62,517 nucleotides of DNA from a virus: the IMG/VR virus record IMGVR_UViG_3300044797_000113, positions 1 through 62,517 of that record; one strand, 5' to 3'. The translations under genes were made by a program, and so were the position numbers. The notes beneath the pieces were generated by a model, which searched no databases, was not told the origin of the DNA, and saw nothing but the letters and a program-made list of their open reading frames with translations. This document shows, piece after piece, positions 7,411-15,373 of the stretch (position 1 is its first letter; each line of letters opens with the position of its first letter).

Positions 7411-7923
7411 TCAGCTGGACTCGGGGTGGGGTAAAGTCGGGTAGTGCTTCTTGACGATTTCAGCGCAGAGTTTCAGCACACGCTCGCGATCGTCGGCGGC
7501 GACGGCGACGGCGATGGCGGCGAGGGCGGCGGCGTCGGCGGCGAGGGCGGCGTCGGCGGCGAGGGCGGCGTAGGCGGCGTAGGCGGCGGCGGCTCTTGCT
7601 TTTCGCACCTCATCAATCCCAACCTCACCGCGAGTCCATGCCTCCGTTGTATCGAGGCAGACCCGCACGCGCTTGTCGTTGGGAAACTGCTTTTCGAAGA
7701 TGGGCAGGGCAAGCCTCGCGCACTCGACCGCGCAGAGGACAACCTTCTTGCGGGCCTTGGTGGTCGGTCCACCGGATACGCGGGCGGCGTACCATAGGAG
7801 CCAGCTCGGATCATCACAGGAGATCCACGCGCTTTCGAGGTCCGGGAACTTGCCAGCCGTGACCCAATCGCGGGCGGACGGGCACGAGCCGATTTCGGAA
7901 AGACAGGAGATTGGCGTGCTCAC
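7411..7923 (-). CDS. Alanine-repeat protein of the putative immunity-protein type
   Basis: 170 residues from a GTG overlapping the upstream stop (GTGA). The N-terminal 110 residues carry conserved-looking elements (CDDPSWLLWYA, ECARLALP). An Ala-rich repeat (units such as AAYAALAADAA) follows at about residues 112-145, then a charged C-terminal helix. Proteins with this plan occur in phages and beside toxin genes and have been labelled putative immunity proteins. The repeat corresponds to a GGCGGCGAGGGCGGC-type DNA tandem at about 7500-7600, which is prone to expansion and contraction. Confidence 0.65.
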   Translation of the reverse strand: MSTPISCLSEIGSCPSARDWVTAGKFPDLESAWISCDDPSWLLWYAARVSGGPTTKARKKVVLCAVECARLALPIFEKQFPNDKRVRVCLDTTEAWTRGEVGIDEVRKARAAAAYAAYAALAADAALAADAAALAAIAVAVAADDRERVLKLCAEIVKKHYPTLPHPESS

Positions 7924-8315
7924 GACGCCCTCCCTTCGGCGCGGGTGAGCGCCCGCACTGCTTCCTGTGCCGCGTCAAAGCGGGCGACCCTGCGGGGATC
8001 CCGTGTGTCGTAGGCCACGCTGGCCTCAGCGAGGCGTAACTCCCATCGAGCCATACGGAGCGTCTCCCGCCTCTCCGTCTCAGTCTCACCATCAGCCACG
8101 GAGTTGCCGGCGTGGTCGAAAATCTCCCACTTACCGACCGCCGCCCCTGGAGCCATGCCCCAGTCGGTGGTCTCTCCGTTAAAGTTCCGGCGGATCCGCT
8201 TCCGCAGCCGGCGCAGGTTGGTGTCCTCGGCGGTCGCTGACGAGCCATCAGTCCAATCGACTGTGGCGAGGTACTTGTGCGCTACCGGCGCACTCGGTTG
8301 TGTCTGTGCGAACAT
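7920..8315 (-). CDS. Hypothetical early protein
   Basis: 131 residues from the ATG at 8315. Contains a basic helix (NLRRLRKRIRR) early on, a WEIFDHAGNSVADGE beta hairpin, and a C-terminal helical region. Its stop overlaps the GTG of the next gene. No recognised family. Confidence 0.6.
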   Translation of the reverse strand: MFAQTQPSAPVAHKYLATVDWTDGSSATAEDTNLRRLRKRIRRNFNGETTDWGMAPGAAVGKWEIFDHAGNSVADGETETERRETLRMARWELRLAEASVAYDTRDPRRVARFDAAQEAVRALTRAEGRAS

Positions 8316-8413
8316 CGTAGGTTTTTGCCAGGGCCTAATTGCCCGGCGCAAACACCCTACGGCAACCGCTTGCCGAAACTCAATCGCAATCGCTTGCGGT
8401 TACTCGACGAACC

Positions 8414-8620
8414 TTATACCCCAACACCTTGCGCGTTTCTTTCCTTCGCCGCCCTCTCTCGATTCGCCGCAATACGGGCCGCAACTCCCAGCCTTGAAAT
8501 CCGCTTGTAGTGCGCCGGTATCCGTCTTTTTGATACGCCTTTCACTCGTCCTCCGAGCCTTCCAAGTTCGACGGCGGCCGGGTTCTTTTCGTGAGTTATT
8601 TCCTGGGCTGAATCGCTCAT
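8414..8620 (-). CDS. Small basic protein with a GRLGG motif
   Basis: 68 residues from the ATG at 8620. The segment NPAAVELGRLGGRVKG followed by a basic helix is a short motif seen in many small bacterial and phage proteins, often regulators or DNA-binding accessories. It is the first gene of the long leftward module, just below a palindromic control region. A longer ORF upstream of this ATG is likely spurious. Role: probable DNA binding, not certain. Confidence 0.55.
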   Translation of the reverse strand: MSDSAQEITHEKNPAAVELGRLGGRVKGVSKRRIPAHYKRISRLGVAARIAANRERAAKERNAQGVGV

Positions 8621-8753
8621 CCCGCAAACGCTGGCCGTCCCACGTGGAACGTCAAGCGCCCAATCCGTCAACCCTTCTATCGGCCATCCATCCCAGGCAT
8701 CAATCCACCGAGACTCATTCCAGACAGGCATCAATCCATCCATTCACTTTACC

Positions 8754-8795
8754 GTCAAGTAACCCTCCGGTACTCTCGACACTTGACAGTCAAGT
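8754..8795. promoter_or_regulatory. Divergent control region with ACTTGAC half-sites
   Basis: A perfect palindrome ACTTGACAGTCAAGT (8781-8795) sits between the leftward module (first start 8620) and the rightward gene at 8834. A third half-site GTCAAGT lies at 8754-8760, about three helical turns away. The palindrome contains TTGACA (8783-8788), usable as a -35 box towards 8834, with a weak CATATC 17 bases further on. This suggests an operator overlapping divergent promoters. Confidence 0.5.
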
Positions 8796-8833
8796 GAATC
8801 GTTACCATATCGTGATTCACGCCCCCTAAAATT

Positions 8834-9397
8834 ATGCCTGTAATCGTTACCGAAAAACGAGTTAGAGATTGGGAACCCGTTAGAAAGGCTTTTATTGAGG
8901 ACGCTGAACGGCCTACGCATGCTGAGCTTGCGGAGCGGTTCTCGATTCCATTGTCGTCGATTTCCACGATCGCCGCGGATGAGGGGTGGGCTTACCTTCG
9001 GGCACAACGCCTCGAGCTGGAACTGCGCAAGGGTGACGCCGTCGGAACATTGCTCTCCGTCGCAAAAAATGAGTCCATCCTAACAACTCGACTGCGTGAG
9101 TTTGCGGTGGTCGCTCTGCAGGTCTTGACTGTGGAGCTCGCCAAGCTTCCGGATAAGCAGGGCCCTAGGCTTAACGCGGTTCAAACCGCGTCCTTCGCCG
9201 TGCTGAACGTCTGCAACAGCCTGAAGGCGGCCGGCGTCTTTGGGATCCCGAAGGAACTCCGTGAGCGCCTAGCGGGCGAGCCTGGTGGTGAAGGATGGAA
9301 AGGCGCTATGCGTGACCTGAACGTCATGCTCAAGGTGGACGTCGGTGGATCTGGGCCGGTGAAAGTTACGGAAGTTACTGCGACTCCCAAAACGTGA
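8834..9397 (+). CDS. Helix-turn-helix DNA-binding protein, candidate small terminase subunit
   Basis: 187 residues. The N-terminus (RVRDWEPVRKAF, then ERPTHAELAERFSIPLSSIS and EGW) is a helix-turn-helix of the kind found at the start of many phage small terminase subunits. Central helices (residues about 75-140) could mediate oligomerisation, and the C-terminus is flexible. It is the only rightward gene between 1 and 17 kb and lies about 6 kb from the large terminase, which is unusual for a TerS. A transcriptional regulator is the main alternative. No clear ribosome site precedes the ATG. Confidence 0.6.
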   Translation: MPVIVTEKRVRDWEPVRKAFIEDAERPTHAELAERFSIPLSSISTIAADEGWAYLRAQRLELELRKGDAVGTLLSVAKNESILTTRLREFAVVALQVLTVELAKLPDKQGPRLNAVQTASFAVLNVCNSLKAAGVFGIPKELRERLAGEPGGEGWKGAMRDLNVMLKVDVGGSGPVKVTEVTATPKT

Positions 9398-9870
9398 TTT
9401 TGGGACATTTATCAACGACTTACGAAACGGCTTGGGTTTCAGGCTGATTTGAGACTTTCGTAACCAGTTTAGTTTACGTGTGTTGCGTGCCATTCGTCGC
9501 GCAATAGTTATTATGTTAACCTTCTGTAAGTCGTGCGCGTCGGTCGTCGACCCCTGAAAAAACCGGCCTTTCCTTTCGATTTGCGGGGCGATCGCCTACA
9601 GGTGGCTAGTGGAAGTCCTCGCCGGCCCCAGATCGTTTGCCAGCGCTTAACGGGCGGCGGCCGTGCGCCGTCCTGGCGGCGTCTCAACCCCTCCTGCGCT
9701 GATCCAGGTAGGACCCAGGCGCCGGCCGGCGGAGCTCGGTGCGCGTCCCAGCGGCCGTGGTTTCAACTCTCCGCGCGGCTCGGACCCCTGGCCTGGATCA
9801 TCCCAGCGGCGGACCCTATACCACCCCCGCGCCAGGTCCGGACACCCTGGGTGTGGTCTCGGAGATGGCT
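9398..9870. other. Gene-free stretch
   Basis: No convincing gene on either strand. Open frames here are Arg/Pro/Gly rich and unlike the phage proteins around them. There are a few short T/A-rich runs at 9450-9530 and then very GC-rich sequence. I see no tRNA that folds convincingly. It flanks the origin-like repeats that follow. Confidence 0.4.
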
Positions 9871-10120
9871 ACAAAATTTTTTCTATTATCGAAAAAATGG
9901 GATAAAATTCCGGGCTGGAAAATGGGACAAAAAACGGGCCAAAAACATGGTCCGATTTTGTGGCTTATTTTTGAGGTGTTTTTTTGACCAAGTTGGCGCC
10001 GGTCGGCGAAGAACTCACGCCACGCGCCAACCCCTAAAGGGGTTTGGCGCTGGCGCGAGTTTTCGGCCACGCCATGTTCGCGCCTGGCGTGAACAGTGGC
10101 GCGAGTTTGGCGCGAACATA
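9871..10120. other. Origin-like region: AT-rich segment plus GGCGC repeats
   Basis: 9871-9985 is unusually AT-rich, with two near-copies of a 14-base unit (AAAATGGGATAAAA at 9894 and AAAATGGGACAAAA at 9919). 9990-10120 holds at least six GGCGC/GCGCC elements. These include GTTCGCGCC (10076-10084), a near-inverted GGCGTGAAC (10086-10094) and an exact inverted GGCGCGAAC (10109-10117). A hairpin GCGCCAACCCCT/AGGGGTTTGGCGC spans about 10025-10050. It sits at the 3' end of the replicative helicase gene. DUE-plus-iteron layout is typical of theta origins, but the assignment is inference. The hairpin could instead terminate the leftward operon. Confidence 0.45.
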
Positions 10121-10123
10121 CAA

Positions 10124-11797
10124 TTACTCGCTAACTGGTTTATTACCTAACTTATAGGTACCACGCTTCTTACCTTGTCTCAAGTACCCTCCATCAACAG
10201 CCGAAGAAATGAGGCGCTGGAGCGTGCGAAAAGGTATACCTGTTTCCTTCATTGCCTCCGAAATGGCCGAAGTGCTGATTTCGTCGCCAGAAAAGGGCAA
10301 ATTTTCAGCCACAACTTCAATGATTTCTTTGATAGAAAAAAGGCTCTTTTTTCGCTTGCCGGCGACGTCGTCCCGCCAGGCATCCAAATCGAAGTCAAAG
10401 TCGAGGTCGTAGCGAAAAGTTTCAGGGTCGAAGAGGACGCCGCGGGTAGTGAATTTCTGGGTGTTGTTGGCTTTGCCGCAGGCCAGGACGAGGCGGTTGG
10501 GGTCGTCTCGGTCCTGGGGGGCGAGTTGTAATTCGCAACGCACTTTGGAAAACAGAGCCTTGGATCCGCGGCCGAAGTTACCGGCGTTGTAGTTGTCGCC
10601 GGCCTGGGCGACGTTGACCGCACCGGTGCGGGCGTGGTGGATGATCAGGATGGCGGCTTCTGGGCAGGCGGAGGAGGTTAGGCGGCGGAGGGTTTGGAGG
10701 GTCTGGACAAGGTCGGTGGTTTTATTCTCGTCACCATCAACCATATCTGCGAACGGGTCGAAGATGACGAGTCCCGGGGCTGGCCGGGAAGAAAGGGTGG
10801 CGTGGAGCCGGGTGACGGTTTCAGGGATTCCGAGGTTAAGGTCAGCATCGTCCTTGGCGGTGAGGGCTTGGATACGAAGATGGGATTCGAGTTTGGTTTG
10901 GGATGCTGGCGGAAGGTTGGTGTAGAATTTCTCGATGTCGGATTTCCAGCGGCGCAGGCCGTTCTCGGTTGAAAGGATGATGGTGTGCTGTGGGACGGCC
11001 TTAGTGGGGATACCAAGGAACTCACGGCCAATGATTTGGCAGATTGCGAAGTAAAGCGCCAGGCGGGTTTTGCCGAGGCCGCCTATGCCGACAAGGGATG
11101 TCCATTCGCCTTTTTCGATAAACCCGTCGCCAAGGAGGCAGTTGGATGGGTCTGGGGTGTGGGCGATGAATTGGGAAGGGCGCCAAAGGTCGAAGGGTCG
11201 GGATCGGGTAGAGGGAGCCGGCTGGAAGGCGATTCGGGCCCGGTCGATCAGGTCGTCAGGATCCTGGCCTTCGGAGAGGCCGGTGATTAGGGATTGGGCG
11301 GCATGGACGGCGGAGCGGCGACGCTCGAGCGTCTGGAGGGTGGTGATGAGCGACGGGGCCGCAAGGGTGGTTGTGGCCTGGTTGTTGAGCTCGGAGAGCC
11401 TGGTGATCAGGGGTGGTGTGAGGCGACCCTGGGTCTGCAGGTTTGAGGCGACCAGGGACGGGTCGGCTGGCTCGTGGTTGCGGCGCAGGTCCAAGACGGT
11501 CTCAAAGATCAGACGGTTGGAGGGGTCAGTGAAGGCGTGGGGCGAAAGGGAGGTGGCGAGGTCGGCGGTCTGGGGTGTGGCGTCGATCAGGATGCACGAA
11601 AGGAGGGATGATTCGGCGGCTGGGGAGGATAGGCCGACTGACTCGGGGTGGGGTTCGGATGGCGCGTGGACGCCGTTGGAAGGCGGGAGCGAGGCGGCGG
11701 GCGGCTGGGCGCGGGACTGGATCTCGTTGGCGGCCGGTATCGACTCGAACGGGACGTCGGGTTCTTCGGTTGCTGGTTGTTCGGAGTCGGGATTCAT
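10124..11797 (-). CDS. Replicative helicase/primase-type ATPase (DnaB/RepA-like)
   Basis: 557 residues from the ATG at 11797, in ATGA overlap with the VRR-NUC gene. A disordered N-terminus (1-57) precedes a DnaB-N-like helical domain (about 58-165; AESSLLSCILIDA, then HAFTDPSNRLIFETVLDL). A RecA-like motor domain follows with Walker A GIGGLGKT at 237-244, STENG, and Walker B LVIFDPFAD. The last 80 residues look like a winged helix. RepA/AAA_25-type helicases load at phage and plasmid origins. No primase active site is evident, so priming may be done by the host. Its neighbourhood (origin-like repeats, helicase, nuclease) supports replication. Confidence 0.85.
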   Translation of the reverse strand: MNPDSEQPATEEPDVPFESIPAANEIQSRAQPPAASLPPSNGVHAPSEPHPESVGLSSPAAESSLLSCILIDATPQTADLATSLSPHAFTDPSNRLIFETVLDLRRNHEPADPSLVASNLQTQGRLTPPLITRLSELNNQATTTLAAPSLITTLQTLERRRSAVHAAQSLITGLSEGQDPDDLIDRARIAFQPAPSTRSRPFDLWRPSQFIAHTPDPSNCLLGDGFIEKGEWTSLVGIGGLGKTRLALYFAICQIIGREFLGIPTKAVPQHTIILSTENGLRRWKSDIEKFYTNLPPASQTKLESHLRIQALTAKDDADLNLGIPETVTRLHATLSSRPAPGLVIFDPFADMVDGDENKTTDLVQTLQTLRRLTSSACPEAAILIIHHARTGAVNVAQAGDNYNAGNFGRGSKALFSKVRCELQLAPQDRDDPNRLVLACGKANNTQKFTTRGVLFDPETFRYDLDFDFDLDAWRDDVAGKRKKSLFSIKEIIEVVAENLPFSGDEISTSAISEAMKETGIPFRTLQRLISSAVDGGYLRQGKKRGTYKLGNKPVSE

Positions 11798-12147
11798 GGA
11801 ATGGATAGGAGGGCGCGGGCCTCGTCGACGGACCGCACGATGCCTGCAATGCCGCCGGCCCGGAGCACGTTGTCGCGCCAGATGAGTTGTTCGATGGATG
11901 GCCGGCCGCGGGGGCCCTTGACTTCGATCGAAAGAAATCTGGGGCCGTACCAGCCGATAAGGTCCGCGCACCCGGTGGTTAGGCCGGCGTGCAGGGGTCG
12001 GGCGTGACGGAGGATAACTGTGCCATCGGGCGACTTGGAAACGAGCTGGCCCGCCCATCCGGTCCCTGAGTTGCAGCGAAACAGCCGGACTTTGGGGTCG
12101 CGCGTGAGTTCGCGCAGGATGGCGGATTGGATGGCCGCCTCACTCAT
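11794..12147 (-). CDS. VRR-NUC domain nuclease
   Basis: 117 residues. A compact PD-(D/E)XK-type fold with the VRR-NUC signature: CADLIGWYG supplies the metal-binding Asp and SIEVKGPRGRPS supplies the E-x-K pair. A C-terminal GGIAGIVRSVDEA follows. Phage VRR-NUC proteins act on branched or Holliday-type DNA. It is encoded between SF2 helicase and replicative helicase with ATGA overlaps on both sides, so it is probably made with them for replication or recombination intermediates. Confidence 0.9.
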   Translation of the reverse strand: MSEAAIQSAILRELTRDPKVRLFRCNSGTGWAGQLVSKSPDGTVILRHARPLHAGLTTGCADLIGWYGPRFLSIEVKGPRGRPSIEQLIWRDNVLRAGGIAGIVRSVDEARALLSIP

Positions 12148-13550
12148 ACCTCAATCTCCTGTTGTTCCGGCGCCTGAACCTTCGGTGTTTTCCTCCACCG
12201 CCGGTGTTTCCACTGGATGTAAGCCCAGGTAGGTTTGTAGCCGCGCTGTTTGCCAATCGCGATCAAGGCTTCAAGGGTTTCGGCCCGGCCGACTTCTTGG
12301 CGGGCTCTCACGCGAGCGACTTCCGCGGCGGTGATTTGCTCAAGTGTTCCGTCGGTCTGGCGGATGTCTCGGGATTCGATGGGGTAGACGTGGCCGCATT
12401 GTGGACAGGCGAGGGCGAATCGGTGAACGCGGTAGCAAGCTGGACACTGGCGGTTTGGAAAAACCTTCTCGGTCTGGCGGCGAGGCTTGGACTGGTCGAG
12501 AGTCCATTCGATCGGTTCCTCGGCAAATCCGTGCCGCATGGTGTTTCCGGCGTGGTCAAGAATTGTGGCCTGGGTTTTGCCGGGTGCTGGCCGAAGGATT
12601 CGGCCGACGTGCTGCCTCCAAAGCGCGAGGGATGCCGTGGGGCGAAGCATGATCCCGACTGAGGCTCCTGGTGCGTCGTAGCCTTCGCCCAAGAGGTCAA
12701 CTGAAACAAGAATCTGGATACATCCTTCGCGGAAGCCGTCGGTCAGGCGGCGGCGTTCCTCGTCGTCCATAGTGCCGTCGATCATCTCCGCGCGGTATCC
12801 ATGCAGCCGAAACTCGTCGGTGACGGCGTGCGCGTGTTTCAGCGATACACAAAACACGAGCGCAGGCTGACCTTCGCATAGGCGCCCGTAATGCTCGATC
12901 GCGTCGCCAGTGATTTTAGGGACGTCCATCGCAAACTCGGATTCCTTCCGGTTGTAGTCGCCGGCAACGATATGGAGTTTGGATGGTCCGGCCGACGGCG
13001 CGTAGTAAACCGGGCGGGCAAGGAACCACTGGTCGATCAGTGATTGAACGGTCGGTCCAAGTATCAGCGAATCGAATACATCTCCAAGGCCGCGGCCGTC
13101 GAGCCGGGACGGGGTGGCTGTGACTCCAAGGCGGGGAACAGCCGGCCAAGCGTCGAAGATGCGCCGGTAGGACTCCGAGGTTGAATGATGCCCCTCGTCG
13201 ACGATCAGGAAATCCGGGGGCTGGATTGCACCGAGCCTGCGCGTGAGCGACTGAACACTGGCGACATGGGTGTGTAGATGCGGCGAGGGTCGATGACCTG
13301 AGAAAATGATTCCGTGCGGAACGTCGAAGGAAGTGAGTGCATTGGAGATTTGCCGAATAAGTTCCTGGCGGTGGACCATGATAACGACCTGGTTGCCTTT
13401 GGCCTGGGCGCCCTGGGCCATGTAGGAGAACGTGACGGTCTTGCCGGATCCTGTGGGAGCCACGTAAAGCGGCGCCCGTTTGCCCGCGCGGAAGGCTTCG
13501 CGGATGGCGGTGACGGCGGAGAGCTGGTAGGGACGGAGTGATATACTCAC
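12144..13550 (-). CDS. Superfamily 2 DEAD/DEAH helicase with zinc ribbon
   Basis: 468 residues. Motif Q region LRPYQ, Walker A APTGSGKT (about 31-38), DEGHH box, VTATPSR, and C-terminal motifs including EGYDAPG and QHVGRILRP define a complete SF2 motor. A CPAC...CPQCGH zinc ribbon follows at about residue 365-390, then a basic tail. The GTG at 13550 is chosen because it overlaps the upstream stop (GTGA) and starts directly before the Q motif; an upstream start is possible. Likely an unwinding or remodelling helicase in replication or recombination. Confidence 0.9.
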   Translation of the reverse strand: MSISLRPYQLSAVTAIREAFRAGKRAPLYVAPTGSGKTVTFSYMAQGAQAKGNQVVIMVHRQELIRQISNALTSFDVPHGIIFSGHRPSPHLHTHVASVQSLTRRLGAIQPPDFLIVDEGHHSTSESYRRIFDAWPAVPRLGVTATPSRLDGRGLGDVFDSLILGPTVQSLIDQWFLARPVYYAPSAGPSKLHIVAGDYNRKESEFAMDVPKITGDAIEHYGRLCEGQPALVFCVSLKHAHAVTDEFRLHGYRAEMIDGTMDDEERRRLTDGFREGCIQILVSVDLLGEGYDAPGASVGIMLRPTASLALWRQHVGRILRPAPGKTQATILDHAGNTMRHGFAEEPIEWTLDQSKPRRQTEKVFPNRQCPACYRVHRFALACPQCGHVYPIESRDIRQTDGTLEQITAAEVARVRARQEVGRAETLEALIAIGKQRGYKPTWAYIQWKHRRWRKTPKVQAPEQQEIEV

Positions 13551-13849
13551 AGCGTAAAGTAGCGTCGCGCCATTTCGTCGGTCACTTGGATGCATCGGCA
13601 GTTGGGGGGAAGTTTGATCGGGACTGCGACCCCTGTGATAGTGATTCCCATTTTACGCGGAACCGCCGGGCCGACATCGAGCGGGAATCCAACCGTGTCC
13701 TTGCGATGCGCCATTCCCCGAATCCAAAGTTCTAGATTCCCGGTAGGCCGGTTGGTCTCTAAGTCGATCGACGGCGCCGGTTGGATCTGGATAATTCCAA
13801 TTGGTGTCTGGTCGGGATCGTCAGTTTGTGGCAGTAGTGCGAAGTTCAT
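13547..13849 (-). CDS. Hypothetical replication-module protein
   Basis: 100 residues from the ATG at 13849 (a GTG at 13870 would add seven). Beta-rich, with repeated hydrophobic strands (PIGIIQIQPAPSIDLE, LELWIRGMA, KMGITITGVAVPIKL). This could be a small OB-like or beta-barrel fold, but no motif proves it. Its stop overlaps the helicase start. Its place beside helicases would suit an ssDNA-binding or accessory role; inference only. Confidence 0.55.
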   Translation of the reverse strand: MNFALLPQTDDPDQTPIGIIQIQPAPSIDLETNRPTGNLELWIRGMAHRKDTVGFPLDVGPAVPRKMGITITGVAVPIKLPPNCRCIQVTDEMARRYFTL

Positions 13850-14083
13850 AAAATCTGGCGGGCGCCGCACGCCCCTCCGGCCAGTAGATGAAAGTCCATC
13901 GCAAGCGACAGCTCACACCCTCGTCGAGACGTGCGGGCCCTTGCCGGAGGCAAAACAGGTAAGATGGCGGAGTCTCGGTGATCGCTACTGGCGGAGCGAT
14001 GCGTTTGTGACGGGACCGTGACGAATGTGTGCCTACGCAAAAAGCGCAAGAAGAAATTGCGCGATCGACGAATTATCGATCAC
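13850..14083. other. Intergenic stretch with operator-like palindrome
   Basis: About 230 bases with no convincing gene; a 67-codon frame starting at TTG is Ser/Arg-rich and probably spurious. It contains the imperfect palindrome at 14034-14048 and could hold an internal leftward promoter for the helicase operon. Confidence 0.4.
14034..14048. promoter_or_regulatory. Operator-like palindrome, copy 1 (one mismatch)
   Basis: TACGCAAAAAGCGCA: arms TACGC and GCGCA (one change from GCGTA) around an A5 spacer. It matches the palindromes at 15148, 24077 and 59569. It lies upstream of the leftward helicase operon. Confidence 0.55.
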
Positions 14084-14320
14084 TCAGAGCAAGGATTCCG
14101 CGTCCGCGATCGCGGCCTCGAGCTGTTCACGCTGGTTCCCGACAAGTCCTTTGATGATCTCGATGCGCTTGCTCCGCTCGATCACGAGAACGGAGGTCAG
14201 TCGGATAATCGGAATGAAAGGATCTTGCGTGCCTGGGCAAACGATTTCTCCAGTCACCTCGCATTTCATCGGCGGATTCACGTAGCCCGGAAGAGTCGTG
14301 CTGACGGTCACGGAACGCAT
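14084..14320 (-). CDS. Small hypothetical protein
   Basis: 78 residues with a beta-like N-terminal half (MKCEVTGEIVCPGTQDPF; one CxxxxxxxC pair) and a charged C-terminal helix. Its start overlaps the end of the zinc-finger frame 14308-14730 by 13 bases, which favours that frame as the genuine upstream gene. Confidence 0.6.
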   Translation of the reverse strand: MRSVTVSTTLPGYVNPPMKCEVTGEIVCPGTQDPFIPIIRLTSVLVIERSKRIEIIKGLVGNQREQLEAAIADAESLL

Positions 14321-14730
14321 TTCAGGTTACGGATTATTTTCGCCAGAAGCGAATCCGTGTTCTGGCCGCGCGCAGCCATCGCGCCCAGAAGCCGGCGGTC
14401 GCGGGTTGGGACGGCAAAGAAACAGCGGCGGCAGAGGAAGCGGACGTTTCGTTCAACGGTGCCACAGGCGGGGCATGTAAATGCGACAGGTTCTGCGCCC
14501 CCACGGGGCCCCACGTCACGGGAATCTCCTGCGGTGATGGTGCCGACTGTTGCAACCGTGGCCTCGTCGAGTTTTCGGAGTGCTCTCCGGAGCGGGTCCT
14601 GAATCGTGCGATGGATAGGCGCGGGTCGGACTGGCGGTCCTTCTTGTGATGGGACCGCTTGGGCGCCGGGATCTCTTTGGTTTTCTTTCCAGACAGTTTC
14701 TTTTGCGATTTCGGAGTTGGCATGGGACAT
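14308..14730 (-). CDS. Zinc-ribbon protein, overlapping in another frame
   Basis: 140 residues from the ATG at 14730. The C-terminal part contains a clear zinc ribbon (CPACGTVERNVRFLCRRC) and a following helix (TRDRRLLGAMAARG), strong signs of real coding. The first 50 residues are low-complexity. It overlaps almost the whole second half of 14334-15065 in a different frame. Either these are two overlapping genes, or a -1 frameshift (natural or sequencing) fuses the N-terminal domain of 14334-15065 to this zinc ribbon. Confidence 0.6.
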   Translation of the reverse strand: MSHANSEIAKETVWKENQRDPGAQAVPSQEGPPVRPAPIHRTIQDPLRRALRKLDEATVATVGTITAGDSRDVGPRGGAEPVAFTCPACGTVERNVRFLCRRCFFAVPTRDRRLLGAMAARGQNTDSLLAKIIRNLKCVP

Positions 14731-15065
14731 GGATGACGGGTTACGAGGTTCCACCAGATTGAGCCGTCTGGATTACGGCGTTCGCTGACCATGATGTCGC
14801 GGTAAGACTGGCCGGTCGCTTCGGCGAAGGCGGATACTGCCGCGTCGCGAACCTGGTTGAATAGGCCGTGCTCCGAGTAGAAGCTGGTGCCTCCATCACT
14901 GTCCGGCTGTTGCTCGGAAGCCTCGGCTGCTTTCTTGGCCGTTGCGCCATCAAACGAAAACCAAAGGCTTATCAAATGCCCGGACGGGATCTGCTGAATC
15001 GCCATCTCGCGCGGTATCTCGGCGACGGAATTGGCTGTCAGTGGACTGAGCGCGGCGGAAGGCAT
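14334..15065 (-). CDS. Hypothetical protein with a doubtful 3' half
   Basis: 243 residues as an open frame. Residues about 20-115 look genuine (MAIQQIPSGHLISLWFSF, RDAAVSAFAEATGQSYRDI). A Lys-rich linker (PTPKSQKKLSGKKTKEI) follows. From about residue 160 the sequence becomes Ser/Arg-rich and unlike a folded domain, just where the alternative frame gains a zinc ribbon. Start may be 15065 or 15005. It is the first gene of the leftward replication operon, about 85 bases below the palindrome at 15148. Confidence 0.5.
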   Translation of the reverse strand: MPSAALSPLTANSVAEIPREMAIQQIPSGHLISLWFSFDGATAKKAAEASEQQPDSDGGTSFYSEHGLFNQVRDAAVSAFAEATGQSYRDIMVSERRNPDGSIWWNLVTRHPCPMPTPKSQKKLSGKKTKEIPAPKRSHHKKDRQSDPRLSIARFRTRSGEHSENSTRPRLQQSAPSPQEIPVTWGPVGAQNLSHLHAPPVAPLNETSASSAAAVSLPSQPATAGFWARWLRAARTRIRFWRK

Positions 15066-15147
15066 AAATTGTCCCGACCGCTCCGCGAGACAAACGCCGA
15101 ATAGGCGGCCTGCTTAACGATCGGGTGGCTGTGTTAGAGCCAACGCC

Positions 15148-15162
15148 TACGCAAATAGCGTA
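15148..15162. promoter_or_regulatory. Operator-like palindrome, copy 2
   Basis: TACGCAAATAGCGTA: perfect TACGC/GCGTA arms with spacer AAATA, identical to the copy at 24077. It lies in the gap between the leftward gene ending at 15190 and the replication operon starting at 15065. Confidence 0.65.
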
Positions 15163-15189
15163 AGCCGGCAAAAGAACGCAAGAGGAAAA

Positions 15190-15372
15190 TCAGTAGACCG
15201 CCCCGCCAGCGTTTCCGCCGATGCGATTCAGCCTGGGGTTTTTCTTGCGAGCGAGGGGCCCTGCCTTGCGTCCTGCCGATGCGAGGATCGCGCCAGCCGC
15301 CTTCTTGGAGACGCCTTCCTTCTTCTGGATGCCTGCTGCGACCTTGGCAAATCCTGGATGCTTCGAAGCCAT
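15190..15372 (-). CDS. Small basic phage protein (KHPGF family)
   Basis: 60 residues, very basic. The pattern KHPGFAKVAAGIQKKEGVS followed by KKAAGAILASAGRKAG is recognisable from many phage genomes, where it is a short Lys/Ala-rich protein of unknown function next to packaging or head genes. It could bind DNA by charge. It starts one base below the terminase stop. Confidence 0.75.
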   Translation of the reverse strand: MASKHPGFAKVAAGIQKKEGVSKKAAGAILASAGRKAGPLARKKNPRLNRIGGNAGGAVY

Positions 15373-15373
15373 G

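Noticed and set aside
9700-9850. tRNA-like stretch
   Set aside because: One T-arm-like sequence was seen, but no cloverleaf or anticodon arm could be paired on either strand.
9533-10150. 205-codon rightward open frame
   Set aside because: Arg/Pro/Gly-rich and disordered, no ribosome site, runs through the AT-rich and repeat region; looks like non-coding DNA without stops.
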